Below the pieces are notes generated by a model. The model was given only the letters and a program-made list of their open reading frames with translations. It did not search any database and was not told the origin of the DNA. From the NCBI GenBank assembly GCA_009792885.1, contig WMCF01000033.1, positions 3,103,344-3,167,343 on the forward strand: a DNA stretch of 64,000 nucleotides, given 5' to 3'. Each line of letters begins with the position of its first letter. The stretch's first letter is position 1. Of the stretch, positions 1-12,000 are shown piece by piece. This DNA is from Eremophila alpestris peregrina (taxonomy: Eukaryota > Chordata > Aves > Passeriformes > Alaudidae). A program made the translations under genes and the position numbers.

Positions 1-171
1 GAATAAAAATAAATAAAATAATTAAAAACGGACAGCAATAAGTATAGCAATGAATGGAGTTCCAATTAACCAACAACTAGTGAATATATGTGAAGAAAAT
101 GAAACTTTAGAATACAGAGGTATTTGCTTTTCCCACTCAGGGGTTAAAAGTCCTTATACAATCTGACCAAG

Positions 172-215
172 TCAAAAAAACCCCAAAAAAACAAAACAAA
201 AAACCCCCAAAAAAC
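172..215. repeat. A/C-rich low-complexity tract
   Basis: Runs of A are interrupted by CCCC, CCCCC and single C. It is compositionally the same class as the tracts at 2390-2482 and 61382-61428. Confidence 0.65.
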
Positions 216-2389
216 TGGAATAAAGAAAGTAAGCATGTTCTAACCATTCCAGACAATAACTATTCCTTTAAAAGACTGAATACTATCATCAATATCCTCT
301 TTTTCAGAAATATAATTATCTTAAACTAATTTTCCAGTGACCTGTAGGTTCATGTTGCCAGCTGAAGGCCAGTTTCATAATGGAACAGAAACCCTGAGGC
401 CCAAAACAGTTATGAACTTGAACCCATGCTAATGATCTGTGTAATTCAACACCTTCGATTCTCCCAGTCCACCTGGTGGGACAAATAAGATAAAAAACCC
501 AAATGGCACCCTAAATCCCACATACTTTCTAGAACTTGGTGTATTGATACCTGAAAACTCTAGCAAGTTATTTTATATTTGGAGTAAGGGAGCAAGAAAG
601 AATACATATATGGAGTTATTCAAACCATGACCAAATTTTGTCAAGCCTGATCTTTGGTCACTGGACTGTGTAACAGCAATATCCTGTCATTGTCTTCCTA
701 AAAGCACACCTCTTGCAGGGCTGAAAGGACAGGAATTGAGAAGAAAGAGATGGCTCAACCCATAAAATAAAATTTAAATTTGTGTGTAACAGTTTTTCGT
801 ATTACCAGGCACTGAGGTCTTAATAAGTTGAAACCCTTCATTAGAGAAACCCTTCATGTGGGTTTAGGACAATGTTAAACACCTGTGTGAGGCTCTGGAA
901 CCATTCACTGTTTCACTAATCATGAAATATGACAATCTTGATGATCTGGAATTTTAGAGCATATAACAATGTTAGCATGGTTTTAGCTATAAGCTGTGAT
1001 ATTTACTTCTGGAAGGTAAATATTGAGGTAATATCCCTTTCAGTATATCTCATTGTTAAGTCTCACAGCTGCACAAATAGCTGTTGGGGAAGTGGGAAGA
1101 ATCCAAAACATTTGAAGACAATATTAGCATCTTTTGTACAGGACACTTAAAGATTGTCCCATTGTTTAAAGCCAAAATAAAATAAAGATTTTTTTTCCCA
1201 ATTTTTTTGGTCAGGTTAGTAGGAGAAGCTTCTCATAATAAAAGTCTCAAGGCATAATAATTTCTTGAACAGATCTGTCTATGTACAGAGATATTTCATT
1301 GTGTCCATAAAACGTCTGGTCTCAGATGCAACAAGGACATTCTGTGCACATACAGATCAACCCTGCAGCTCAGAGTCAGAATGAGCAATAAACCAGTCAG
1401 AAATCCTGCTGTATGTTCACTGGCCAGAGGGTCTGGGATGGCAGCAAGGCAAACTGGGTCTTTAGTGTGACATCAGCTCCTGTTCACATAGATGCAAAGT
1501 CATCTTACATGCCTTGTCTTTCATTTCTTTGAGATTTAACTTACACTTACCACAGAGAAAGGGTATGCAGAAATGTAATTACTAATTAATTAACATGTTA
1601 TGGTAATTTATGTGAGTGTCCTCAGTTAGGTTTGACTAAAGTTTAAACCTGGTGTATAACAATCACATAGCTCATTGAGGAAACTGATATTATTTAGTGT
1701 AAATCTCTAAACTTGTACGTTGGAAATCTTTGTTGAACTCCCAGTTCTGCTTCATGTACCCTCCTGGGGTGATGCTTCAATCCCACTAGGACTAATAATT
1801 GCCAAAGTACTCCTGAATACCTGAGTTCTCCAAACCTTTTTCTGCCCACAGCTATACCAGGAGAGGGTCTGTGTTCTTAAACGTCCTCTTAAAAAGTTAC
1901 ATGAAATTTCTAAAAGAATAACACATAACTGAAAATGCATGCTGAGTCAAATGAGATTAAAGGAAAGTTCAGAAAAATGGGAAGCCCAAGGATTCTGCTC
2001 CTTTAGCAGGGGTACAGGTCTTATTCTTTCCAAGGTTGTGCCCAGTGAAAGTGAGGAAACACAATAATATCTTCTTTCCTGGGACTACCCATGTCCCTCA
2101 GTGTTTGAGCATCTCCTGGATCAGGAAGTACATCAAGTGTATACGAGACTTTTGCTGGCCTGAGTGAATATAGACAGCACATGACAGGTTGAGCTAATTT
2201 TCATGGATAACATCTTCCTAAAGCCCTGGAAGGGTACAAATCTGTGGTGCTCAATACCTCCAGCACCACCTTCCTGCACAGCATCCTTGCTAAAGCGTAC
2301 AAGCTAGTCTGGTGGTGAAAACAACTTAAGATGTGCAAGAGAAAAAAGATGGCAAGATAAACCCCACTATATGGTATGTGATGGAAGAA

Positions 2390-2482
2390 AAACAACCACC
2401 AAACAAAAAACAACCAAGCAGAAAAAACCCCCAAAAACCAAAAAAACAAAGCAAAACAAAAAACACCACAGAACCACAAAAC
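2390..2482. repeat. A/C-rich low-complexity tract
   Basis: This is a roughly 90-bp run of AAACAACC-, AAAAACCCCC- and AAACAAAAC-like units. The minus strand is T/G-rich, and its hydrophobic Trp/Phe-rich open frame (2201-2509) is an artefact of that composition. Confidence 0.7.
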
Positions 2483-5404
2483 CCTCAACGTAACTAAACA
2501 AGGTGTCACAAAATCCCATTGAACAACTCAGTATTTATCAATCTGATAAGATTGTTCTCCAGCCTGATACTGATCTAGCTGATCCACAGGCAACAGCATT
2601 CTTTAGAAAATCCTATTTTCCACCTTAAAGTCATGACTTAGTTTTAATTCTCCACAGAATACCCTGTGTGTTAGAAACTTCTGAATTCTTTTTTCAGCTT
2701 CTATTTCATTTTGAGGATAGGGGAAGTACTTTTTAAGGTCATAAAATAGGAACTATTTTCTATTTGTTAATCAGCATTTAGAACTCATGGCTATCCTGTA
2801 CCCTTCTCCTGACTTTTCATTATGATATGTTATCTTCCTGATCTTGCTTGAATCTAGCAGTTGGAATGATGAAAGGTACATTCCACATGAATTGCCTAAT
2901 AAATAAGAACCAATGCATAATGAGAAGGGTGCATAGTAAGAGATGTATTCTCCCACCATTGAAAACTTGGAGTCTTTAATTGCCAGCCGAGGAAACAAGA
3001 AAATCTGGAGAAAGAACCTGTATTTTCACTTCATTAGGCACCAGAGACTTGTGTCAGCTGAGGAAAATTTCCATTGACTCCAGTGAATAATGATGCTATG
3101 TTTTCTGCTTTGAATCTTTAAGATCATGCCTCTGAGCTCTTCATGTTCCCCAGCAGTCATCATTGCTTGTCTTTCTTGGACTAAAGTCACACCAGAAACG
3201 GACTGAAATTGTTTCTCTTAAGTCCACAAATCAGATTACAAAATTGTATCATATTTCATTGTCCCAATAGAGAAGCACTTAAAAAATTAATTACCTCTTT
3301 CTCTTTATTCCCTTAAACCTCTGTTTGAAGCAATGAAAAATTTCTCCTAAACATTAGTTTGAAGTAATAAAACGTTTAGGTTTTTTGAGTAAATTTAGTT
3401 TTTTTGAATAAAGTTGTCCTATTTTATACCAAAATTTATTATAAATCAGTTTTGTTAGTATCAACAAATAATAAGGCAGTAAACTGATATGTTAGCCATA
3501 CTATCACTTCAGGAACTAATTTCAGTTTTAATTCTCCACTGTATGAGTATGGCAGACTCCTGAGGTAAATGGTAGAGAAGCCCAATAAACACTGAGTGTT
3601 TTCAGTTTTACTCACAGATGATCAATAGAATTTCCATTGGAATGAAACAGATGTGAAAACCACATCCATTTTTTGCTGAAACTGTTCACCATGAAATTCA
3701 ACCAAGTAGTCATAAAAATATAAAGATAAAGGTGAGGTTTTTATAAATTTACAGTTGCAGCATAATGCAGCAAAATTTTTTTGTATTAAGAGGTATTTTT
3801 GTCCAGAACATATTAATTGATGTATTAGACCTGGCTTGTATTTAGTGCTGGATAACTCCCCTTTCAAATGCTCTTACTAAGTACTTCCAAGGAAAGTGGC
3901 TTTGTTCTTAATAATTGCAAAGTGATGTTTTTCTCCTGTTGGTTAATGATTGATTGAAGTTCTGAAGCAGGAGTATTCAGATCTCTTTTAAATAGCATCC
4001 ATTCTATGTTAATGCAAGAGCTGCTGTAAACGTTGTGTCCTTTCTAACACTAATAATAGCCCAGACTTTTGGTTTCCCTATGAACAAATTACAGAGTTTA
4101 TGACAATGGAATTGTGCAATTTAAATGTGCATTGTGAATACAGAACAGAAGCACTTCTAGTCCCTTTTTGCCTTTCCTCAATGACTAGTTCCTTTTCTGA
4201 GTAAGAATAGGATTGTTCCTATAACTTTACATTATTTTGTGTAGCTCTACCACATCTATTCCCTATACTATTACAATGCTCCTTTTTATCTTTCTTTTAC
4301 CCATTCCTTGTATGTCACTTTAATCACACATCTCAGTATGTCCTATATCTGTAGTCCTTTTAATTTTTTTTTTTTAAATTCAGACTTAACCAGATAGCTG
4401 TCTTTCAGATAAAAACTCTATCAGCTTTTGTACTGATGTTATTATATTCTGGCACATTGCTCAAACTTCCTATTACAGTTTGACTTCTTTCACCTCCAGT
4501 GCAAACTGAAAAAAAATCTTCACAGAGCTGTTGTTTTAGAAGTTTTGGGCTGTTGATTTTATTGCTTTTCTTTTTTTGTTCTTTTTAGGCTTTCTTCTTT
4601 TTCACTTGAATGGGTACAGTTAATTTATATTCTTGATTTAATAACAGCAACAGTTGATACTGAAATAGCTTATTACTTTGATAGAAAAGAGCAAAATGTC
4701 CACAGAGGTAAATCGATTCTGCGATGGGATGATAATCCTTGCTGGATGCTTGACTCTGTTGTGAATATGTTTCTATGTAAAAAATACGTGTAGCAAAGCC
4801 ATAAACAGGGAACTTTATTTGTATGTGGGAGTTAGACAATTCTTTATAAAATTGAAGCAATGAGAATAAATTAAACTGGTCTGCTTAAAAAGAAAAAAAT
4901 AACCAATTAAAAAGCAGGCTCTGGCTGTCAGCCTCCTAACTCACACATGGGCCACACACATCTACTTATTCACAGATCCTAAGTGTTCTGTGATGCTTGA
5001 AAACATTCAAAAGCTCCTTCAAAGGGTCTCATCATCAATCTTGCATGCTGTAAGGTCCAGGATACTTGAATTTAAACAGATAGTTAATCATAGATAATCT
5101 CACAGTATTTAAACTTTCAACAGATTAAAAAAAAAAGAATTTAAGTTTTTTACTTTGCTTTTTAATTTGCTTTTTACTGCTGCTTATATGAACTTTATTA
5201 AATAAAGCTTTTTTCTTTTTATCAATGGGCAAATTTACAGCAGTACTCATAGTAATAAACTAGGTGTTATAGATAAAATTTATATGCAAGCCCCAACTGA
5301 AAATATTACTAAAAAAAAAAAAAAGAAAAAAGAAAAAAGGTGGAATGAAGGGTAACGTTGTCCTTGGGCTGGATGTAAGGAGAAGAATGTGGGGAGTTTA
5401 CCAG

Positions 5405-5580
5405 TGGCACAAGTTACCCCTAGAGGCTGAGTAGTCTCCATTTATGGACATTTTCAAGACTGAGTAAATTCCTGAGCCACCCATCATCATCTTGTAGCTG
5501 ACTCTACTTGGAGCAAGAATTTGGACTAGACACCACCTGAGGCCCTTCCAGCCTGATTTTACTATAATCCCATGGAACAG
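5405..5580 (+). mobile_element. diverged CR1-like 3' end
   Basis: The plus strand shows TTTGGACTAGACACCACCTG, then AGGCCCTTCCAGCCTGATTT and a TATAATCCCATGG close. These resemble the CR1 3' UTR phrases GGACTAGATGATC, GGTCCCTTCCAACC and GATTCTATG. The upstream part is too decayed to define its start. Confidence 0.5.
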
Positions 5581-6364
5581 TGCTGTGATAATCTTTTCCA
5601 GCATAGAAAACAGTGGTAAAAGCTTCCTGACTCATTGCAATGTCCAAGACTACAAAAATATTCTTGTTCACTTTCAACATAGACTAATTTATATTCTGTC
5701 ACTGACTAAAAAATTAACATAATCTGTATTTTCAAAATTTAACAAACGCCACAGACAGGAGTCTTTCTCAGGTCACTTAAAAAGGAACTGTGCAACATAT
5801 TTATTTGGTGAGTCACAAGAAGTGAGTTGTTTGCCAAGGGGTCACATCCCTCCTTGGACTGTTCCTGGACTGCTTAAGAACCAAAAGTGTATTTCTTAAG
5901 GAAGCTTGGGGAGCAGCAAGATGACAGGTTCATGGAAACTTGGGCTGTAATTGTTAACACAGTTAAATACCTAATTTCCAATTGTTTCAATAAGACACCT
6001 TTCACACATGCTTACATTAATATTTTTAAAACATTTAATTTAAACCATGAAACATTGCCTCTATTTGATGTTATAGTGAATTCTGAAGAGAACTGTGCTG
6101 GTATTGGTAGGTTTTAGCATGCTAGTCAAATGTGCTGTGTTAATTCTTACATATGTAGTGCAAGGACACAAGTGGAACTAAAAGTGAAGCTGAATTGTCA
6201 CTTGATCCTCTCAGGAGAAGATTTGTATATAGGTGTAACTGCAGTAAGTTGTGATGAAGTATTGTTCACATAAATTCCTGAGATTTTGGTAATCCTAGAC
6301 ACAAAAATGCAAACAGTACTAAAGCAAGTATGATAATGCCACAGTGTAGTAGAAGGACTTTTAC

Positions 6365-6522
6365 CTTCAGGACTCCTGTTTGCCTGGAAGCAAACATCCA
6401 GAACCAGAAGCGAACCCTACAGACCCCAAGACTGGCTGGGAAGAATTTAGTGGTAATTATCCTTGCTCTGTTTCCTTCCTTCTGGGCAGATGAGTTGACA
6501 TACAAAAAGCTCTGTCCTTTAC
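6365..6522 (-). CDS. MALRD1: MALRD1 exon H: central part of third MAM domain
   Basis: This 158-nt exon enters in phase 1 after the acceptor tttttaag and leaves in phase 0 at AAG|GTAAAA. It encodes about 53 residues that continue the DHT motif of exon G. KGQSFLYVNSSAQKEGNRA contains an NSS sequon, and a short stretch leads to GVCRVRFWFWMFASRQTGVL, with the third MAM cysteine and the conserved central strands. Length and phases are identical to exon D. A second AG a few bases inside (before AGCTTTTTG) would break the frame, so the first acceptor is chosen, although TAAG is weaker than the CAG used elsewhere. The final part of this MAM domain, with its fourth cysteine, is not in the window. Confidence 0.92.
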
Positions 6523-6687
6523 CTTAAAAAAAAGATAAAAAACATTTAGAGTTTTCCAACACTATTTTATGCTTTAGTTTATAAGCATTTTTATAAACAC
6601 AGATACTAGCTTTTTTTTTTTTTCTTTTTATTTCATACATGTATAACATACCATGGTTGTATGGAGATCTTTTCTTGCCTTGTGTAT

Positions 6688-6975
6688 TTCACAGAATTTC
6701 AGAATAGCTTAGTTTTGAGGGGCCCTTAAAAATCACCTCGTTCTAACTCCGTGCCATGGGCAGGGATGCCACCCACTGCATCAGGCTTCTCAAAACACAC
6801 CCATCCTGGCCTTGAACACTTCCAAGAATGGGGCATCCACAGCTTCTGCACAAATTTTTCCAGTGTCTTGCTGCCTTCTGAGTAAAGAATTTCTTTCTAA
6901 TTTCCTAATTTCCAATTTAAGTATCTCCTCTTTTGATATAAAAAGATGTTTTTTGTCCTAGACGCCCCCTGTGCT
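6688..6975 (-). mobile_element. CR1 LINE 3' fragment (first of a tandem pair)
   Basis: On plus it begins TTTCACAGAATTTCAGAATA. The classic reversed CR1 phrases follow: CCATGGGCAGGGATGCCACC, CCTGGCCTTGAACACTTCC, GGGGCATCCACAGCTTCTG and AGTAAAGAATTTCTTTCTAA. Its 3' end lies about 165 bp upstream of the acceptor of exon H. The direct abutment to a second CR1 sub-type at 6978 indicates two separate insertions. Confidence 0.85.
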
Positions 6976-6977
6976 AA

Positions 6978-7210
6978 ACAGAATCATAGCATAACCTGAC
7001 TTGAAAGAGGAGCACAAGGATCATCAAAGACCAGCTCCTGTCCCTGCACAGGACACCCCAAGAGTCACACCCTGTGTTTGAGAGCATTGTCCAAACAAGT
7101 CTTGAACTCTGTCAGACTTGGTGCAGTGACCACTTCTCTGAGGAGCTGCTCCAGTGCCCAATCACCCTCTGGTGAAAAACCTTTCCTTAATATCCAACCT
7201 AAACCTGATG
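6978..7210 (-). mobile_element. CR1 LINE 3' fragment (second of a tandem pair)
   Basis: On plus it begins with an AACAGAATCATAGCATAACC phrase. It continues with CTGTCCCTGCACAGGACACC, GAGAGCATTGTCCAAACAAG, TCTTGAACTCTGTCAGACTTGG in outline, and ends near TATCCAACCTAAACCTGATG. This is a CR1 3' end in reverse orientation, of a different sub-type from its neighbour at 6688-6975. Confidence 0.8.
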
Positions 7211-8502
7211 ATAGATATTTTTAAGTATTACAGACTGTTGGCAATTCTGACAAACAATTCCTCTGTAGCTAATGTGAATATATTTTGCCTGGGTAATTTA
7301 AAAGTAAATTAAAAATCTGGATAGTTTTGTAAACAATTTGCTCTAATTTTGTTTTTGTTTTGCTTCACTTTTTATCAACTTTGTTTTTCTTACATTTACT
7401 GGGTAATTTCACAGAAACGAAAAACTAATTAAATGACAGAAACTGAAATAGAAAAACACACAAAATCTCCCTAAAAAGCCAGGGGCTAGTGGTTGTTTTG
7501 TTATCGCATTGCATCACAGTAACAGCAAGTCTAACTACTTATTTGCAAGAAACAGCTTGCCTGGAACAGCTGCAGGTAGTTTCTACCTCTACCTTATCTG
7601 TTCTGTCCCTTTCCAAGAGGAATGCACTTCCAGATTTACAGCCTGCAACATAAAGTAGTGGGAATGTCTGCAAAAAACGTGATTTGTGATAGATAAGGAG
7701 TTTCCCCATGATCAGGTGAGCAGTTCCTGCAGCAGGTGCAGAATAAAGGGAAAGGGAGGATAAACCAGTTGGACAAAAATGGCTGTAGCCACTCATGATA
7801 AGGTGTCTCTGCTGATTTTGAAAACATAAACTATAAAAGAAGAGAGTCAAAACCTGGAGTTTTTGCTTCTCACAAACCCAAGAGAAAGACAGTAGAAATT
7901 TTGATACATCTAGATTGAATACTAACCATACCTTGCTGATTAGATGGAAATTAGAGGGATTCTAAGCATTAAGGCTTCTGGAAAGAACTTTAACTGCTCC
8001 TCAAATAGTGGTTGGAACATTTGTGGTGGAAATTAATATTCCACCCAGATATATTGTATAATACAAATAATATATTACTTAATATTTATGTAATAAATAT
8101 ATAATTATGCTTACTACATAACACAGATTACTGTAATTGCCTATCAATATACTGAATTCTCCTGGCAATCAACAGGCATTGTGGTAGCAGTTTGTCAGAA
8201 ATGTCTTGGGAAGAACTCCTATAATAACATTTTTGGCAAGCTGATGTCAAAGAGGTAAGTTAAATCAAGGTAGGAGCCTCAAGCATTTCACACACACACC
8301 CACACACTTTGCTCCTCATCCTGCATATGATTGCGTGTTTTTCTAAAATTCATTAGGATGGTAACACACTTCAGGAAAAGTAGATTATTTAAAATATTGA
8401 CAAGGAGAAGAGTATTACTATAGCCAGTTAGAATTTCAGAGAATTCACCTTTTAATGTCAGAAGCTGACATTATGTAGCTGAAATTTGTTATTAGTTGAG
8501 TA

Positions 8503-8755
8503 CAATGGAATAATATTTCAGTTGGAAGAGACCTAAAATGATCATCTTGTCCAACTGGCTTATCAATTCAGGGCTTCCAAGATAAAGCATGTTGTTAAGG
8601 GCATTCTCCAAATGCCTTCTAAACACTGAAAGGCTGAGGGCACTGAACACCTCTGGAAGCCTGTTCCAGAAATGATTCCTAATGTCCAGTTTGAACCTTC
8701 CCCAGCACAGATTTGAACCATTCCCATGTATCAGCTGATCATACTGAGATGTGCT
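8503..8755 (-). mobile_element. CR1 LINE 3' fragment close to exon G
   Basis: Read on minus, the sequence encodes RNHFWNRLPEVF and LSVFRRHLENALNN, a variant of the CR1 ORF2 C-terminus. It then has the 3' UTR phrase that on plus reads GGAAGAGACCTAAAATGATC. The fragment ends about 110 bp inside the intron from the donor of exon G. It is 5'-truncated. Boundaries are approximate. Confidence 0.78.
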
Positions 8756-8863
8756 GTTATCTCGGCAAGAATCTACATTTTTGTCTGGGTTTTGTTTTTT
8801 TTTTTTTTTTAATTCAGTGAATATTTTATTTTCCTGGAAGTGAGGTAGGACACATGGCAGTAC

Positions 8864-9034
8864 CTGGGGTGTGGTCAGTACGAGGATCTGTTTGCCCTGT
8901 GACAGCACTGTTGCCACTGTTGCTAATATTCCAGTCAAAATCATCAGTAGTGTCTTGTGCTAATCCACATACAGTTGTCCACTCCTGATCTTGTGTCTCA
9001 AAGTTACAGCTTCCAGGAATACTTGTGTAGTAAC
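8864..9034 (-). CDS. MALRD1: MALRD1 exon G: N-terminal part of third MAM domain
   Basis: This 171-nt exon has symmetric 1-1 phases, with acceptor tattttcag and donor CAG|GTACTG, and encodes about 57 residues. GSCNFETQDQEWTTVCGL gives the first two MAM cysteines. DDFDWNISNSG follows, with an NIS sequon, and the exon ends in TDPRTDHTP, the conserved DHT motif that the next exon completes with a hybrid Gly codon. Longer minus-strand open frames across this position (8492-8944 and 8960-9277) are in other frames and are shadows. The same boundary, immediately after the DHT motif, is used by exons C and D, so the third MAM follows the layout of the second rather than that of the first. Confidence 0.93.
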
Positions 9035-12000
9035 CTGAAAATACAGCAAAAAGTAAATTATCATGCCAGCTCTACATAAAGGTGCTATAGTGTGCACACT
9101 AAAAATGGAAATAGAAATTATTCTGTATGGCAAACACCGTGATTCCCTAAATTCCTTGCTTGGACATAAATAATATATGATAGTTAATGAGGAAAGGAAA
9201 AACTCATTCTTCACTTTAGGAGCAAGTATAAACTTTATTACAGATAAATGCCCATGACAAACCAATGACTTCACCAAATTTAATTTTTATCCAAGGTAAA
9301 TGGAAAGAATTTCCAGACAATTAGCTAGGAAAGCTGGACTGCCCTTCCATGGTGGCATTTTTCATAAGCATATGTTGGCCTTGTGACTATTATGTCTGAG
9401 GGTAGATTTATGATGAGAGAGATGTTCCAGTGATTAGGTCCCTCATTGACTGAATTCAGGAGATCTGAGTTAAACTGCCCATTTCTAACTCCGCCTCTGC
9501 TGCTCCAGGTTACTTTGGCAAAGTAATTAATCAAAAAATGATATAAATGGTGTGGCACTGATAAATCAAATAGCACCACAATCTCTTCTGCTGGCTCCAA
9601 AACATCTTTTCCTTAGTTATAAGGCAGAGGCATCTACATGATTGCTACATGACTACACCTGTGAGAAGACTGTGGAAAAATGTTACAAACTGCTAAACAT
9701 CACAATCAGCCATGCATTTTAGGTCTGACTGTGCCTGTTCAGAATGGTCTTGAGGATTTAGACTATGTTCCTTGATCTAGAAATATTCTGCAATATTAAA
9801 ATACAACTATTTATTTATCAGTGTCTGGGTATAAAGGATATAGATAAAAATAATAGATTTAATTACCTCCTAGTAATCTATCTTGGTTTCTTTCCTATTT
9901 TCTACTCTGATGCTAAAAGAAAAACTGAGGCCATTCTTTATGAAAATATCATTATCATAAAACTGCTTATAACCAAGGTCTGCACACACTGTAACCCTGT
10001 GGACTTCTGTTCTCTGTAAATGAAAGTGTCACCTTATCTAAATGTTTAAGATAAATATTTTAAAAGATGTATAATTTTGATCCAATATTGGTTATTCACT
10101 GGATCAAAATCCTGTATGCTCTGGGTAGAATTTGCAGTGTACTGTAATGTACTTACTGTACTTCAGGGACTGAAGTGTCTCCTGAGCACAGACTGAGGGA
10201 GTTGGGACTGTTCAGACTAGAGATAAGAATGCTCAAGTGGATTTTTTCATTCTATATAGACGCTTTCTGGGATGGTTTAAAGAAGAAAAAGATAGACTTC
10301 TCAGTGGTGCCTCAGGACAAGAGACAACAGGCACAAATACAGGGAGGAATTTTTAAGGCTAAGAAAAAAAACATTTTTTAGCTGATAAAACACTGATATA
10401 AGTTGCTTAGATAAATTTTGGAGCCTCCATTTTTGAAGGCATTCAAAACCTGGGTGGCAGAGCCCTGTGCCACTTATTGCATTGATTGCTATTTAAAGTG
10501 GGAGGTTGAATTAGATGATGTCCAGAGGTGCCTTCCCACCTCAACCCTTCTGTGATTTTGTTGCTGCTGGTCAAATGCAGTGAGCATCTGCATTGGCACT
10601 GTATTACAAACATCATGTAAGCCTAATAAAGGCCTACCTCCAACAATAAACAACCTCACACACAGGTAGAGCAAAGGGAACACACTATTTTTTAAAAAAG
10701 TACATTTTCTTATGCATCTCTAACAAGATCAAAATTCAAATCCATTTAGGAATTACACTAGTCATAGTAGAATACCTGACTTCACGTTTTTTTACCCTAA
10801 TACATTAACAGTGCATTCAGAAGGAAGTTATTAATGAATATTTATGAACAGTACTTACTGGGTTGACAAAGTCACATGACCTACTTGCATCTGCTGAGTG
10901 CCTTTTTTTATGGATAAGCATACCCTATTTAGAAGCCAACAGATGAAGGTTGCTCCATTTATTGGAAAAATTGCTTTTATTTCAATAATTCAAGCACTCC
11001 ACTAGTTGGTTCATCAGCACTGAGGTTTGCTATTAATCATATCTGTGTGTTTAGTTGGCTGCAATTTATGAAAATTGAAACTGCTTTCATCCATGGTTTT
11101 TTCACCTTGGTACTTCCAGCAGCATGCTGAAAGAGAATCAAAATTTTGCAAGATTGCCTGACTGGACTGAATGAAACGTAGAGTAAGTAATTTCCACCAG
11201 TTTATTAAAAAAAGTCCATCAGCCTATGTGGATGCAGTTCATTTCATAGAGGTCCTGTTGTAAATCCTGCATACAGGAATTGCTGCTGGGTAGATTATGG
11301 TCCATTTACTTCTTTGGAGTTACATTTGTATAAAACTATAGTAGAATGTGAAATAAGCTCAGACCTTGAGCTCAGTGCAAAGGAGAAAACTGCTGACAAA
11401 TGTGGCCATAAGCACTTGCAATGGGACAGTTTAGGCTATGAAGGCATTTCTCTGTGCCTGTTATACTTTCTTTTCTGATTAAGTAGCTCCTGTTGTCCTT
11501 TCATTAAAAAAAAAAATCAGGTTTTCATATCTAGAAGGCATTATGTGCCCTTAAATATTGTTTATTCCCATCTGTAAGATATATGCTCAGGGAAAAAGTG
11601 TGTTTATCTGAATATAAGGCATCATTTGTTGGAACTAAAATAGAGCAGACAGGGAACTATTATACCTGGGGCTTATCTGGGTATTCTGAATGCCAGATTA
11701 CTGGATCTCTGCATTACACTTTGGTAGAGACAGAAAGACTAAAGACTGATGAAAACATTTTGATGTATCTACAGCCTTTCCATCTACAATAGAAAGATAT
11801 TTCAGTCTATTTTTTAAGTGAATATCAGCAATTTTTTTTTCTCTGGAAAAGCTTTTCTTCAGTATAACAAAGACTGAGTTGCTTTATTGTAATTAAAGAA
11901 AATTTATGGCCTGAAATGTTCCAATCTATTATCTAAGAAAAGAGTCCTTCCAGAAAACACAGAACAACATCCTCCCCCAAGGAAGCTACTATATTCTCTA

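Larger units (their letters stand above)
1..6364 (-). other. intron downstream of exon H (partial)
   Basis: The intron starts with donor GTAAAA and runs off the left edge. I searched the minus strand for a MAM C-terminal exon (a W-x-R strand, F-x-V-x-F-E-G, then A-x-D-D) and found none, so the next exon is outside. Contents: a weak CR1-like piece (5405-5580), A/C-rich tracts (172-215 and 2390-2482), a poly-A run at about 5310-5338 and otherwise AT-rich sequence with no feature I can name. Confidence 0.75.
6523..8863 (-). other. intron between exons G and H (2.3 kb, phase 1)
   Basis: About a third of this intron is CR1-derived: three minus-strand 3' fragments at 6688-6975, 6978-7210 and 8503-8755. 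A 16-T run lies at 8795-8810 between the nearest CR1 piece and exon G. A very AT-rich stretch occupies roughly 8035-8110. Confidence 0.8.

Noticed and set aside
2201..2509. Hydrophobic Trp/Phe-rich frame resembling a membrane protein
   Set aside because: The hydrophobic stretch is simply the translation of the T/G-rich complement of a low-complexity tract.
8492..8944. 150-codon minus-strand open frame
   Set aside because: It is a chance fusion: its first part is exon G read in the wrong frame, the middle is the poly-T run, and the end is a CR1 fragment.
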